From positions 248,001 to 312,000 of the forward strand of contig JAUHWG010000006.1 in assembly GCA_030424595.1 (NCBI GenBank): a stretch of 64,000 bases of DNA, read 5' to 3'. Source of the stretch: Polyangia bacterium (GTDB taxonomy: Bacteria > Myxococcota_A > Polyangia > Nannocystales > Nannocystaceae). Positions 17,488-26,469 of the stretch are shown here, in pieces (positions within the stretch are counted from its first letter, which is position 1; each line of letters starts with the position of its first letter). A program made the position numbers and the translations under genes. The notes under the pieces are model-generated. The model had not been told where the DNA came from. It did no database searches and saw only the letters and a list, made by a program, of their open reading frames with translations.

Positions 17488-17982
17488 ATGGAGCACGACA
17501 ACCACCCCTTGGTCGGCGTGATCATGGGGAGCAAGAGCGACTGGCCGACGATGGCCCACAGCGCCGAGGTGTTGCGCTCGTTCGGGGTGGCCCACGAGTG
17601 TCGCGTGGTCTCAGCCCACCGGACCCCGCGATGGTTGGTCGAGTACGCGTCGACCGCCGAGGAGCGGGGCCTGCGGGTGATCATCGCCGGCGCCGGCGGG
17701 GCGGCCCACCTCCCGGGGATGGTCGCCGCGGAGTCCTTGCTGCCCGTGATCGGCGTGCCGATCGCCGGCAGAACCCTGCGCGGGGTCGACTCGCTGCTCT
17801 CGATCGTGCAGATGCCCAAGGGGGTGCCGGTGGCGACGATGTCGATCGGCGAGTCCGGGGCGGTCAACGCTGCGCTCTGCGCGGTGTCGATCCTCGGGAT
17901 CCAGGACCCGTCGCTGCGCGGCCAGCTCCGTGACTTCCGCGCGGCCCAGGCCGAGCGCGTGCTCGGAGAGACCTTGCCGTGA
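17488..17982 (+). CDS. purE: N5-carboxyaminoimidazole ribonucleotide mutase PurE
   Basis: 164 residues, normal length for class I PurE. It begins with the conserved [13 protein letters not shown] and has [37 protein letters not shown] and [21 protein letters not shown], which form the CAIR/N5-CAIR active site. It moves the carboxyl group from N5 to C4 in de novo purine synthesis. It overlaps purK by 4 bp, and the two act on consecutive steps. A promoter lies directly upstream and the transcript is probably leaderless. Confidence 0.97.
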   Translation: MEHDNHPLVGVIMGSKSDWPTMAHSAEVLRSFGVAHECRVVSAHRTPRWLVEYASTAEERGLRVIIAGAGGAAHLPGMVAAESLLPVIGVPIAGRTLRGVDSLLSIVQMPKGVPVATMSIGESGAVNAALCAVSILGIQDPSLRGQLRDFRAAQAERVLGETLP

Positions 17983-19139
17983 TCGAGCTGTCTGGACCGG
18001 TGCTGCCCGGGGCGACGATCGGGGTGCTCGGGAGCGGTCAGCTCGGGCGGATGTTCGCGATCGCGGCGCGTCAGCTCGGCTATCGCGTGCACACCTTCTC
18101 GCCCGCCTACGACACCCCGACCGGGCAGGTCGCGGACCTGGAGGTCTGCCAGCCCTACGAGGATCTCGAGGCTGTGCGGAGCTTCGCGGCGAGCGTCGAC
18201 GTGATGAGCTTCGAGTTTGAGAACGTCCCGGCGGCGACGGCCGCGGCGGCGGCCGAGGTGGCGCCGGTGCGCCCGGCAGGGAGCCTGCTGGAGACGACGC
18301 AGCATCGGCTGCGCGAGAAGACCGCCCTTCGCGAGCGGGGGTTTACGACCACGGAGTTCGTCGCCGTGCGCTCGGTCGACGAGCTCCGCGACGGCCTGCG
18401 ACGCCTCGGCGGCGCCGGTCTCCTGAAGACCGCCGGCTGGGGCTACGACGGCAAGGGGCAGCGACGGGTCCGCAGCGTCGACGAGGCGGCCGCGGCTTGG
18501 GCGGAGCTCGCGACCGACGAGGCCATCCTCGAGGGCTTTGTCGACTTTGAGCGCGAGCTCTCGGTGGTCGTCGCTCGCGGCGCGGACGGTGAGCTGGTGA
18601 CCTACGGCCCGGTCGAGAACCACCACGTCGACGGGATCCTCGACGTCACCCTCTCGCCAGCACCGGTCGACGACGGGCTGGCGGAGCAGGCGAGGGCCTT
18701 GGCCCGGCGGATCGCGGAGTCGTTCGAGCTCGTCGGGGTCTTGTGCGCGGAGCTCTTCGTCACCCGGGATCGTCGGCTCCTGGTCAACGAGCTCGCCCCG
18801 CGACCCCACAACTCCGGCCACCTGACGATCGACGCGTGTCTGACCTCGCAGTTTGAGCAGCAGGTGAGGGCGGTCTGCGGTCTCCCCCTGGGTGCGCCGA
18901 CGCAGCTCCGGCCGGCGGCGATGGTCAACCTGCTCGGCGACCTCTGGGCCGACGGAGAGCCGGATTGGCAGGCCGCGCTGCGCTCCTCCCCGGCGCTCAA
19001 GCTCCACCTCTACGGCAAGGGCGAGCCGCGGCCGGGGCGGAAGATGGGGCACCTGGTGGCCCTGGCGTCGACCGTCGAGGAGGCGCGGGAGATCGCGCTG
19101 CGAGGTCGTCAGGCGCTTCAGCGCTCCTCGGCCCGCTGA
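17979..19139 (+). CDS. purK: N5-carboxyaminoimidazole ribonucleotide synthase PurK
   Basis: 386 residues with an ATP-grasp fold. It begins with the Rossmann-like [20 protein letters not shown], followed by [24 protein letters not shown] (ATP-binding loop), [18 protein letters not shown] and [20 protein letters not shown], all diagnostic of PurK. It makes N5-CAIR from AIR, ATP and bicarbonate for PurE. It is coupled to purE by ATGA. A short tandem repeat follows its stop. Confidence 0.97.
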   Translation: MIELSGPVLPGATIGVLGSGQLGRMFAIAARQLGYRVHTFSPAYDTPTGQVADLEVCQPYEDLEAVRSFAASVDVMSFEFENVPAATAAAAAEVAPVRPAGSLLETTQHRLREKTALRERGFTTTEFVAVRSVDELRDGLRRLGGAGLLKTAGWGYDGKGQRRVRSVDEAAAAWAELATDEAILEGFVDFERELSVVVARGADGELVTYGPVENHHVDGILDVTLSPAPVDDGLAEQARALARRIAESFELVGVLCAELFVTRDRRLLVNELAPRPHNSGHLTIDACLTSQFEQQVRAVCGLPLGAPTQLRPAAMVNLLGDLWADGEPDWQAALRSSPALKLHLYGKGEPRPGRKMGHLVALASTVEEAREIALRGRQALQRSSAR

Positions 19140-19173
19140 GTGCGAGCGGTGGCTGGGCTGGGTCTGGGCTGGC

Positions 19174-19213
19174 GGTCGGCGTCAGGTCGGCGTCAGGTCG
19201 GCGTCAGGTCGGC
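19174..19213 (+). repeat. 11-bp tandem repeat after purK
   Basis: GGTCGGCGTCA is present three times head to tail, plus a partial fourth GGTCGGC. It sits in the 129-bp gap between purK and the LPMO-like gene. No stem with a T-tract is present. Copy number could vary by slippage. Confidence 0.9.
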
Positions 19214-19268
19214 TTTGGCCATCGGCGCGGAGCCTCGAGCTGGTACACCGAGGAGGGAGTTGATTCAC

Positions 19269-20147
19269 ATGCGTACCCTTGGACCTGCCTTCGCCGCCCT
19301 CTGTTGCCTCTTCATCGCCGCTCCGGCGGCCGCCCACATCACCCTGATGAACCCGGCGGCTCGCAACACCCAGCAGAAGAAAGGCCCCTGCGGCCTCGCT
19401 GCCGATCAGGACATGAAGGGGGCTCCGGTCGCCACCTACCTCGGCGGCGAGACGATCACGGTCGTCTGGGAGGAGACCGTCAATCACCCCTCCCACTACC
19501 GGATCTCGCTGGATCTCGACGGTCAGGATGACTTCGTCGATCCGGCGGCGATGGACGAGTTCTACAGCAACGACGCGGTGCTCCTGGACGAGATCCCGGA
19601 CAAGGCGGGCGGCATCTACGAGGTCCAGCTCGAGCTCCCGGACGTCTCCTGCGAGACCTGCACCCTCCAGGTGATCCAGGTGATGTACGACAAGCCGCCG
19701 TTCCCCGACGGCAACGACATGTACTACCAGTGCGCCGACATCATCATCGAGGGGTCTGGGGTCGAGACCACGGGCACGACGGGGGATCCGACCACAGGGG
19801 ATCCGTCCACCTCCGGGACCGCAGGGACGACCGGGACGACCGGCGATCCGACGACCGGCGATCCGACGACGGACGGGACGACGGACGGGACCAGCGAGGG
19901 GGGATCGTCATCGGGATCGGCTACCGGATCGGACACGGGATCTTCGTCGGAGAGCGCCGGGCCAACAGCCGGATCTGGGGATAGCGCCGCGTCATCGGCG
20001 ACGGAGAGCACGACGGAGAGCGCGACCGACTCGGGCGCAGGCGCCGATGATGTGGCCTGTGGCTGCGTTCAGGGGAGCAACGGCGGCGCGCCGTGGATGG
20101 CCTTTGGACTCCTCGCCCTCGCCGTCCGTCGTCGTCGTCGCTGTTGA
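19269..20147 (+). CDS. LPMO-like exported protein (SCE4755-type) with MYXO-CTERM-like tail
   Basis: 292 residues. The signal peptide (LGPAFAALCCLFIAAPAAA) leaves an N-terminal His (HITLMNPAARNTQQKKGPCG). With the later ETVNHPSHYRISLDLDGQDD it can supply the copper His-brace of a polysaccharide monooxygenase-like fold (about residues 20-165). Then come TTGDPTTGDP-type linkers (about 170-255). The tail has Cys (VACGCVQG), a hydrophobic stretch (PWMAFGLLALAV) and RRRRR, which matches MYXO-CTERM sorting signals processed by a myxosortase and anchored in the outer membrane. A GAGGAGGGAG Shine-Dalgarno supports ATG 19269. Oxidative activity is inferred from the family and has not been shown. Confidence 0.75.
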   Translation: MRTLGPAFAALCCLFIAAPAAAHITLMNPAARNTQQKKGPCGLAADQDMKGAPVATYLGGETITVVWEETVNHPSHYRISLDLDGQDDFVDPAAMDEFYSNDAVLLDEIPDKAGGIYEVQLELPDVSCETCTLQVIQVMYDKPPFPDGNDMYYQCADIIIEGSGVETTGTTGDPTTGDPSTSGTAGTTGTTGDPTTGDPTTDGTTDGTSEGGSSSGSATGSDTGSSSESAGPTAGSGDSAASSATESTTESATDSGAGADDVACGCVQGSNGGAPWMAFGLLALAVRRRRRC

Positions 20148-20265
20148 TGTTTGCCTGCACAAGCACCTTCCATCGCGCGCCGTTGCGAGTAGACTACGGG
20201 GGTAGGGCGGTCCGGCGATGTACGTCGTGATGGTGGTGCGGGCCGCTCCTTTGTGAGGGGTCCCT

Positions 20266-21828
20266 ATGCGTTGGAATGCCGGCTCTCCTGGTAATTTTCC
20301 TGGTATTGGCGTGCGAGCGTCGAAGACCGGTAGAAGCGTCGTTAGGGGGCCCTTGGCGGGCCTTTCGGGCGCTTTGGCAGCGCTCTTGCTCGTCGTCGGG
20401 TGCGCCGGGGATGACGAGGTTGCAGTCTCCGATACCGTCACTCCTGTGACCGACACTGTGTCGTCGAGCGAGGCGACGACCGGCGAGGCGACGACGGGCT
20501 CGACGAGCGGACAAACCGGGACGACGACGACCGGCTCCACCTCCGACACGGAGTCGACGACCGCCGGCACGGGACGGACCACCGGACAGACCACGGGACG
20601 GACCACCGGACAGACCACCGGACAGACCACTGGGGTCAGCGTCGGCGAGACCGAGCCGACCGCCACCGGGGTGACCGTCACCGGCCCGGACACGGACACC
20701 GCGGGCGACGGGGACTGCTGCGAACCCCAGGAGGGGCCGAGCTGCGGGGACACCACGATCGCCGAGTGCGTCTGCGCCGAGGACTCGTTTTGCTGCGACG
20801 AGCAGTGGGACGGGCAGTGCGCCCAGCTCGTCGAGGCCCTCGGCTGCGGCATGTGCGAGGGGATGATGGCGCTGGGCTGCTGCGACGCGCACGAGAGCCC
20901 GAGCTGCGACGATCCGGAGATCGCCGAGTGCGTATGTGCGCAGGACGCCTACTGCTGCGAGACCTCCTGGGACGGGCAATGCGTGCAGGAGGTCGAGCTC
21001 TTCGGCTGCAGCGCGGAGTGTGGCGGCGGCGAGACGCCCTGCTGCTTGCCGCACGGCTCGCCGAGCTGCGACGAGCCGGAGGTCGCCGCCTGCGTCTGTG
21101 ACGAGAACCCCTACTGCTGCGAGCAGATGTGGGACGAGGAGTGCGTCGCCGCGGTCGACAAGTTCGGCTGCGGGATGTGCCAGATGGAGGAGCCTGGGGA
21201 GTGCTGCGTGGCCCACGGCGGCCTCGGCTGCGCCGACGACGGGATCGAGGCCTGCGTCTGCGACATCGCCCCGGGCTGCTGCGACGAGGGCTGGGACGAG
21301 GTCTGCGCAGGCCTGGTCGAGTTCCTGGGGTGTGGGGTCTGCGAGCCGCCTCCGCCGCCCGCCGCCTGTTGTGAGGCCCACGGCGAGCCCGGCTGCGACG
21401 ATCCGGAGATCGAGGCCTGCGTCTGCGAGGGAGCGCCCGAGTGCTGCGAGGGCCCCTGGACCGACGCCTGCGCCGAGGCGGTCGAGCTCCTGGGCTGTGG
21501 CATGTGCGGAGGCATGGAGGGGGAGTGCTGCGAGATCCACCCCGAGCCCTCCTGCAACGACGATGCGATCAGCGCCTGCGTCTGCGCGGAGGACTCCTTC
21601 TGCTGCGAGAACGAGTGGGATCAGGCCTGCGTCGACGGGGTCGAGCTCTACGGCTGCGGAGCGTGCGGCGGCGGCGAGAGCTGCTGCGAGGCCCACATGA
21701 GCCCAGGCTGTGTCGATCCGGAGGTCGAGGCCTGTGTCTGCGCAGAGGACCCGCTGTGCTGCCAGGGGGGCTGGGACGATGTCTGCGTCCAGGAGGTCGA
21801 CATCTTCGGCTGCGGAATGTGCGGCTAA
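20266..21828 (+). CDS. Surface lipoprotein with seven 10-Cys repeats
   Basis: 520 residues. The signal (ALAALLLVVGC) indicates lipidation. A roughly 100-residue Thr/Gly/Ser linker (TTGQTTG-type, encoded by 12-bp repeats at about 20570-20632) is followed by seven tandem units of about 47 residues. The unit consensus is CCxxHxxPxCxDPxIxxCVC, then x(5)CCxxxWDxxC, then VxxxGCGMC, with ten Cys each. Related CC/WD repeats occur in planctomycete and myxobacterial secreted proteins of unknown role. The units are probably small disulfide or metal-binding domains held away from the cell by the linker. It lies downstream of the LPMO-like gene on the same strand, so both may be cell-surface products. Function is unknown. 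Confidence 0.8.
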   Translation: MRWNAGSPGNFPGIGVRASKTGRSVVRGPLAGLSGALAALLLVVGCAGDDEVAVSDTVTPVTDTVSSSEATTGEATTGSTSGQTGTTTTGSTSDTESTTAGTGRTTGQTTGRTTGQTTGQTTGVSVGETEPTATGVTVTGPDTDTAGDGDCCEPQEGPSCGDTTIAECVCAEDSFCCDEQWDGQCAQLVEALGCGMCEGMMALGCCDAHESPSCDDPEIAECVCAQDAYCCETSWDGQCVQEVELFGCSAECGGGETPCCLPHGSPSCDEPEVAACVCDENPYCCEQMWDEECVAAVDKFGCGMCQMEEPGECCVAHGGLGCADDGIEACVCDIAPGCCDEGWDEVCAGLVEFLGCGVCEPPPPPAACCEAHGEPGCDDPEIEACVCEGAPECCEGPWTDACAEAVELLGCGMCGGMEGECCEIHPEPSCNDDAISACVCAEDSFCCENEWDQACVDGVELYGCGACGGGESCCEAHMSPGCVDPEVEACVCAEDPLCCQGGWDDVCVQEVDIFGCGMCG

Positions 21829-22043
21829 GGTCCTGTCCGGTTCGCGGCAGCCTGGAGCGGAGTCGGCATAGCGGAGGTCGCCTGTTTGGCCCGCGGCGGC
21901 CGGCCTGCGAGGAGCGGAGTCGGCGGCGCAGTCTACGGCTGAGGTCGCCACAGTCGGGCGGCCTGTGCTTGGAGCGGAGTTCGGCAGCGGTGCGCGGCTG
22001 AGGTCGCCACGGCGCCCGGTCCTGGCCTGGAGCTGGAGGCGCG
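21829..22043 (+). repeat. Degenerate roughly 70-bp tandem repeats between convergent genes
   Basis: Three diverged copies of a unit containing GGAGCGGAGTCGGC (about 21853, 21912 and 21974) and, 20-35 nt later, GAGGTCGCC. They fill the gap between the 10-Cys lipoprotein (plus) and the kinase gene end (minus). No strong terminator stem is seen. Confidence 0.7.
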
Positions 22044-25000
22044 CTAGATCAGGGGCAGGAGCCCGGGAGCCATGGCCTGGGTGATCCTGTCCGGTCGGCG
22101 GATCCCCTGCTCGGTCATCCACGCCTCGGCGGCGGCGACCCGGGTCGCCCCTGCGTCTCCGCCGAGGATCAGGCCGAGCGCTCGCTCGCCGGCCTGAGCG
22201 TGGAGGCCCATGTCGATGGCCTTGAGATCGGCGATCGCCCGCTCGAGGGTCGCCCGCGCCCGGGCATCGTCGCCGCGCTGGAGCTCGTAGCCGGCGCGGT
22301 GGAGCCCGGCGAGGGCGAGGCACCAGGGCTCGCCCTCACCTTCGAGGGCCTTGAGGGCCCTGTCGATCGACTTGAGCGTCGCCTTGCGCTTGGAGCCGGA
22401 GAGCTTGCCGGTGGCGAGGCCGGCGAGGCCGAGCATCGCCTTGAGCTGGTGGGTCTCGCCGCGGACCAGCTGCACCCGGAGGAGCATCGACCCCTCGAGG
22501 GAGCTGAGCTGGGCGGCGAAGCGATGCTCGGCGCGGTCGACCATGCCGTCGTAGAGATCGCCGTGGAGGAGCGAGCGCAGGGCGTTGAAGTGCTGGATGT
22601 GATAGCCCTGGCTGGTCCAGCGGGCGAAGATCTCGTCCAGGCGCTGGCGGTGGCCCTCGGGATCGTCGGCGGCGAGCCAGTAGAGGAAGAGCCGGGCCTT
22701 GAGATCGGCGTCGGAGTAGAGGTTGCCGCGGGCCTCCGCGTCGCGGAGCGAGCGTGAGAGGCCGTGGGTCAGCTCCCGGATCTCGCCGAGGTACATCAGC
22801 GCGCCGCAGCGGAAGCGGCGGGCGGTGGCGGTCTGCCAGATCGCCCCGGGGCAGCGCTCGCGGAGCATCAGGTCGGCCTCGCCGGCGTAGGTGGCGGCCT
22901 CGCGCCAGAGACCGCAGAGGTAGGCGCAGGCCGCCGCCGTCATCGTCGCTTGGGCGAGGGGCGCGGGGTTGCCGGTCTTGGTCGCGACGTCGATCGCCTT
23001 GCGCGAGAGGGTGAAGGCCCGCTCGCGGTTGGCCCCGCCGCCGCTGGCGAGGAAGGCCGCCTCCATGCTCAGGGTGTTGGCGATCCGGACGGGCTCACCG
23101 GCGTCGAGCGAGAGGAGGAGGCCGCGGGCGGAGAAGTCGGCGCCGCGGATGTTGTCGATCATGCTGAGGCCGGTGGAGACCGCCCAGCAGATGTCGACCA
23201 TGTGCAGCTTGTCGGCCGGGATCTCCGCCTCGGGCCGCTCCTTGAAGGAGTAGCCGCGGAGCTTGAGCTTGACCCGGCGGGTGAGGAGCGAGAGCAGCGC
23301 CCGCTTCGGCGAGGGCGGCAGGCTCATCCCGACCTGGGCCAGGACCTCGCCCAGGACGCGGCGCCCCTCGTCGAGGTGACCGCTGCTGAGGAGCTGCTCG
23401 GCGGCGGCGCGGCGCAGCTCGAGGGCTCGCTGGGCGTCGACGAGCTCGGCCGCCCGGAGGAAGGCGTCGGCGGCCCCCTGGCAGCGGCCGGCGTTGGCGA
23501 GCGCCTCGCCGAGCCCCCGCTCGAGGCGAGCCTTGCTCAGGCGGCTCTGGTGGGCGCTCTCCTCGGGGAGCTTCTCCTCTGCGGGCGCGAGGTCGAGCGC
23601 GTAGCGGTAGAACTGGGCGGCCTGATCAAAGGCGAGGGCCTCGCTCGCCTTGGTCGCGGCTCGGTCGGCGTAGAGGGCTGCGCGGGTCGAGTCGCGGGCG
23701 CCGCGGTAGTGGCCGAAGAGGGCCTCCGGATCGTCCAGGCCGTGGCGCTCCATCGCCTCCGCGACCCGGCGATGACACCTGCGGACCTCGGGCAGGGCGA
23801 GGCTGCCGGTGAGGTTCTCGCGCAGGCGGTCGTGATACATCTCGAGCTGCTCATCGGCGCCGCTGACCCGGAGGAGGCGGGCGTTGACGAGGCTCTTGAC
23901 CAGCGGGCGCTCGTCGCAGTCGAGCCCCGCGGCGGCCGCGGCGACCTGCGAGGGGAGGGGATGAGCGGCGACCGCCAGGGTCGCGAGGAGAGGCGCGGCG
24001 CCCTCGGGTTGGTTGGCGATCCGGGCCCGGAGCATCTCGCCGAGGCCGACGCCGGTGGCCCCGACGTCGTCCCCGTGGAGGACATAGGTCGCGAGCTGCT
24101 CGGCGAGGAAGGGGGAGCCTGCGGCCTCGCGGACGATCGTCGGGATGAACGCCCGGGCCTCGGGCGAGTCGCTGAGGAGGCGGGTCGCCAGCGCCCGGAT
24201 CTGACGGTCAGCCAGGGGCATGACCTCGATCGCTCGGCGGGTCGGCGTGCCGGTGCCGGCGAGGATCTCGCGGAGGAAGGGCTGCGCGTCGATCTCCTCG
24301 CTGCGGAAGGTCGCGAGGAGGAGCAGCGGCGGCGGCTCGGGCGGGCGCAGGAGCTCCTCCAGGAGGAGCGCCGAGTCGGCGTCGGCCCACTGGAGGTCGT
24401 CGATGTAGATGATCACCGGTCGCCTGTCGGCGAGGCGGGTCAGGAGATCGCGGAGGGCGGCGAAGGCCTTGCGCCGCAGGTCGAGGCGGTCAAAGGAGCC
24501 GCGGTTTTGGACCCCCCGGTCCATCAGCGCCTCGACCACGGTGTTCATCACCGGGAAGAGGCGGGCGAGGGAGTGGAGGTCGCGGGGCAGGAGGACCCGG
24601 GCCTCCTCCTCGGGGAGGTTGATCAGGAGGCGGCTCAGACGATCGACGATCCCGTCGAGCGCCTTGTAGGGGACTGACTCGTGGACGTAGCAGCGGCTGC
24701 TGAGGATGATGACCTCAGGGTCCTGGCGCTGGGCGTCGATAAAGGTCCGCACCAGCGCCGTCTTGCCGTTCCCAGAGGGGCCGTAGACGTAGGTCGCCAC
24801 GCCCTCGCCCGCCCGCGCCGAGGCCATCGCCGCCTCGAGCTCGCCGAGCTGACGCTCCCGGCCGACCAGCTCGCTCGTGCCCTCGGTGACGGCGCTGAGC
24901 CGCGACGAGGGGGTCGCGCCGAGGCACCCGAGGATGTCGCCGACGCTCGGTCGGGCCGCGGGATCGCGGACAAGGAGGCGGACGCAGAGATCGTTCAGAT

Positions 25001-26066
25001 CGTCCGGGACCCGCGGGTCGAGGTGCTTGGGCGGCGCAGGATCCATCTTGCGCTTGTCCATCAGCACCTGGATGAGCGAGCCGGTGAAGGGACGCCGCCC
25101 GGTCAGGGCCTCGTAGAGCATCACCCCGACCGCGTACCAGTCGCTCGCGGCGGCGCCGTTGCCGTCGATCTGCTCGGGGGCCATGTAGGCGGCCGTGCCC
25201 GTGAGGCCGTCACCGCCGCGCTCGTTGCCCTGGAGCTCCGTCGCGAGGCCGAAGTCGAGGATGACGACCCGACCCTCCGCCGAGACCAGGACGTTCGAGG
25301 GCTTGAGATCGCGGTGGAGCTTGCCCGCAGCGTGGATCTCCGCGACCCCGAGGGCGAGCTGACGGAGGGCGTCGCGGAGCTTCGGAAGGTCGAGGTGTCC
25401 CGGCTTCGGGAGCTGGCGGACCGGCTTGTCGGAGGCCGTCTCACTGCCGAGGGAGTCGCCCTGCGTGTAGTCGTCGCCGAGCCTGATCTGCGGCGTGCTC
25501 CCAGGGTCGGTGTCGAGGTCCACCTCGCCCCGAGCTCCGGCCTCGAGGTCCCCCTTGGCGACGGTATCGAGCACCCGCGAGTCGAGGGTCCGGATCTGCC
25601 TGCGGCCGGTGTCGTCGGCCAACGGATCCGTCGCTGGTGTCCGCGCAGGGCCGGCCGCCAGGGCGCCGGCGAGGTTGCTCTCGTCGGTCTCGGCGTCGCC
25701 GAGCTCCTCGTCGAGGTGGCTGGCGAAGCCGGCGAGGGTCGCCAGGTCTCCGATCTCGCTCTCGGGTCGGACGTAGGAGAGGAAGCTCGGGCCGTCGACG
25801 ACCTCCATCGTGAAGAAGCAGTGCTCCGGCTCGATGAAGAGCTCGTAGAGGTTGACCAGGTTCGGGTGCGAGATGTCCGCGAGGGTCCGGAACTCGCGCT
25901 TGAAGCGGTAGAGCGCGTTGGCGTCGGCGTTCGGCAGGGTCTTGAGGGCGACGGTCCGATCGCGCTCGCGGTCGTAGGCCTCGAAGACGACACCCATGGC
26001 GCCTGCGCCGAGGCGCCGGCGGATCTCAAAGCGATCGATCGCGCGCGTGCTGGGGTCCTTCTCCAT
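22044..26066 (-). CDS. Ser/Thr kinase-AAA ATPase-TPR regulator (PknK-like)
   Basis: 1340 residues from ATG 26066; the frame upstream is Arg/Ser-rich and unlike kinases. Kinase domain (about 11-400): GAGAMGVVFEAYD, ALKTL (Lys), LHRDLKPSNVL near 249, ILDFGLA and YMAPEQ, so all catalytic residues are present. Between the hinge and the HRD helix is a roughly 120-residue acidic insert (about 100-220). Then ELVGRERQL and a P-loop ATPase (YGPSGNGKTALV near 430; Walker B VIIYIDDLQWAD near 550), then a long helical TPR-like region. This layout fits large kinases that sense a signal through the ATPase/TPR part. There is no TM, so it is cytoplasmic. Targets are unknown. Confidence 0.88.
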   Translation of the reverse strand: MEKDPSTRAIDRFEIRRRLGAGAMGVVFEAYDRERDRTVALKTLPNADANALYRFKREFRTLADISHPNLVNLYELFIEPEHCFFTMEVVDGPSFLSYVRPESEIGDLATLAGFASHLDEELGDAETDESNLAGALAAGPARTPATDPLADDTGRRQIRTLDSRVLDTVAKGDLEAGARGEVDLDTDPGSTPQIRLGDDYTQGDSLGSETASDKPVRQLPKPGHLDLPKLRDALRQLALGVAEIHAAGKLHRDLKPSNVLVSAEGRVVILDFGLATELQGNERGGDGLTGTAAYMAPEQIDGNGAAASDWYAVGVMLYEALTGRRPFTGSLIQVLMDKRKMDPAPPKHLDPRVPDDLNDLCVRLLVRDPAARPSVGDILGCLGATPSSRLSAVTEGTSELVGRERQLGELEAAMASARAGEGVATYVYGPSGNGKTALVRTFIDAQRQDPEVIILSSRCYVHESVPYKALDGIVDRLSRLLINLPEEEARVLLPRDLHSLARLFPVMNTVVEALMDRGVQNRGSFDRLDLRRKAFAALRDLLTRLADRRPVIIYIDDLQWADADSALLLEELLRPPEPPPLLLLATFRSEEIDAQPFLREILAGTGTPTRRAIEVMPLADRQIRALATRLLSDSPEARAFIPTIVREAAGSPFLAEQLATYVLHGDDVGATGVGLGEMLRARIANQPEGAAPLLATLAVAAHPLPSQVAAAAAGLDCDERPLVKSLVNARLLRVSGADEQLEMYHDRLRENLTGSLALPEVRRCHRRVAEAMERHGLDDPEALFGHYRGARDSTRAALYADRAATKASEALAFDQAAQFYRYALDLAPAEEKLPEESAHQSRLSKARLERGLGEALANAGRCQGAADAFLRAAELVDAQRALELRRAAAEQLLSSGHLDEGRRVLGEVLAQVGMSLPPSPKRALLSLLTRRVKLKLRGYSFKERPEAEIPADKLHMVDICWAVSTGLSMIDNIRGADFSARGLLLSLDAGEPVRIANTLSMEAAFLASGGGANRERAFTLSRKAIDVATKTGNPAPLAQATMTAAACAYLCGLWREAATYAGEADLMLRERCPGAIWQTATARRFRCGALMYLGEIRELTHGLSRSLRDAEARGNLYSDADLKARLFLYWLAADDPEGHRQRLDEIFARWTSQGYHIQHFNALRSLLHGDLYDGMVDRAEHRFAAQLSSLEGSMLLRVQLVRGETHQLKAMLGLAGLATGKLSGSKRKATLKSIDRALKALEGEGEPWCLALAGLHRAGYELQRGDDARARATLERAIADLKAIDMGLHAQAGERALGLILGGDAGATRVAAAEAWMTEQGIRRPDRITQAMAPGLLPLI

Positions 26067-26469
26067 CGACTCGGCTGGCCCGTCGAGGCCTAGGATTCCG
26101 CGAACGCCGGGGCCTGTCGAGCTTTGATTGAGCGCGCGTCGAGAGCGGTCGACGGGCGCGCGAGAGCGAGCCTGGGCGCGAGCCTGGGCACGAGCCGCGC
26201 GCGCTCTCCCTCGCTCGGCCCCTCGCTCGGCCCCGGAAGAACGTGCGGCAGAGCCCGACAGGGCGGCGCTTCGTCGACGCTGGGCGGACCCTCGATCGCC
26301 GCGAGAGCACGAGCTCGTCCGCGACGGGCTGGCGATAGATCGGCGCTCTCGCGGAGACACACGGCGTTCTCCCGCGGCGACGGTCGTAGCGCACGGTCTC
26401 GACACGGGATCCGCGACCCCGGTCAGCCCGCCGCGCTGGGGGGCACGGGCCGCGTCCGGCGTGCAGACC
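26067..26469. other. 403-bp gap upstream of the kinase gene
   Basis: No gene is supported. The sequence is rich in CGCGAG and GCTCGG runs (for example GCGCGCTCTCCCTCGCTCGG near 26199) and contains TAGGCC-like sequence about 27 nt before the kinase ATG. It separates the crotonase gene from the kinase gene on the same strand and should hold the kinase promoter, but no strong pair of boxes stands out. Confidence 0.4.

Noticed and set aside
20194..22323. A 709-codon open frame on the minus strand opposite the 10-Cys lipoprotein gene, with Leu/Ala-rich repeats.
   Set aside because: It is the antisense image of the seven repeats (Cys codons read as Ala/Thr/Gln), has no signal or family motif, and the plus-strand gene explains the region fully.
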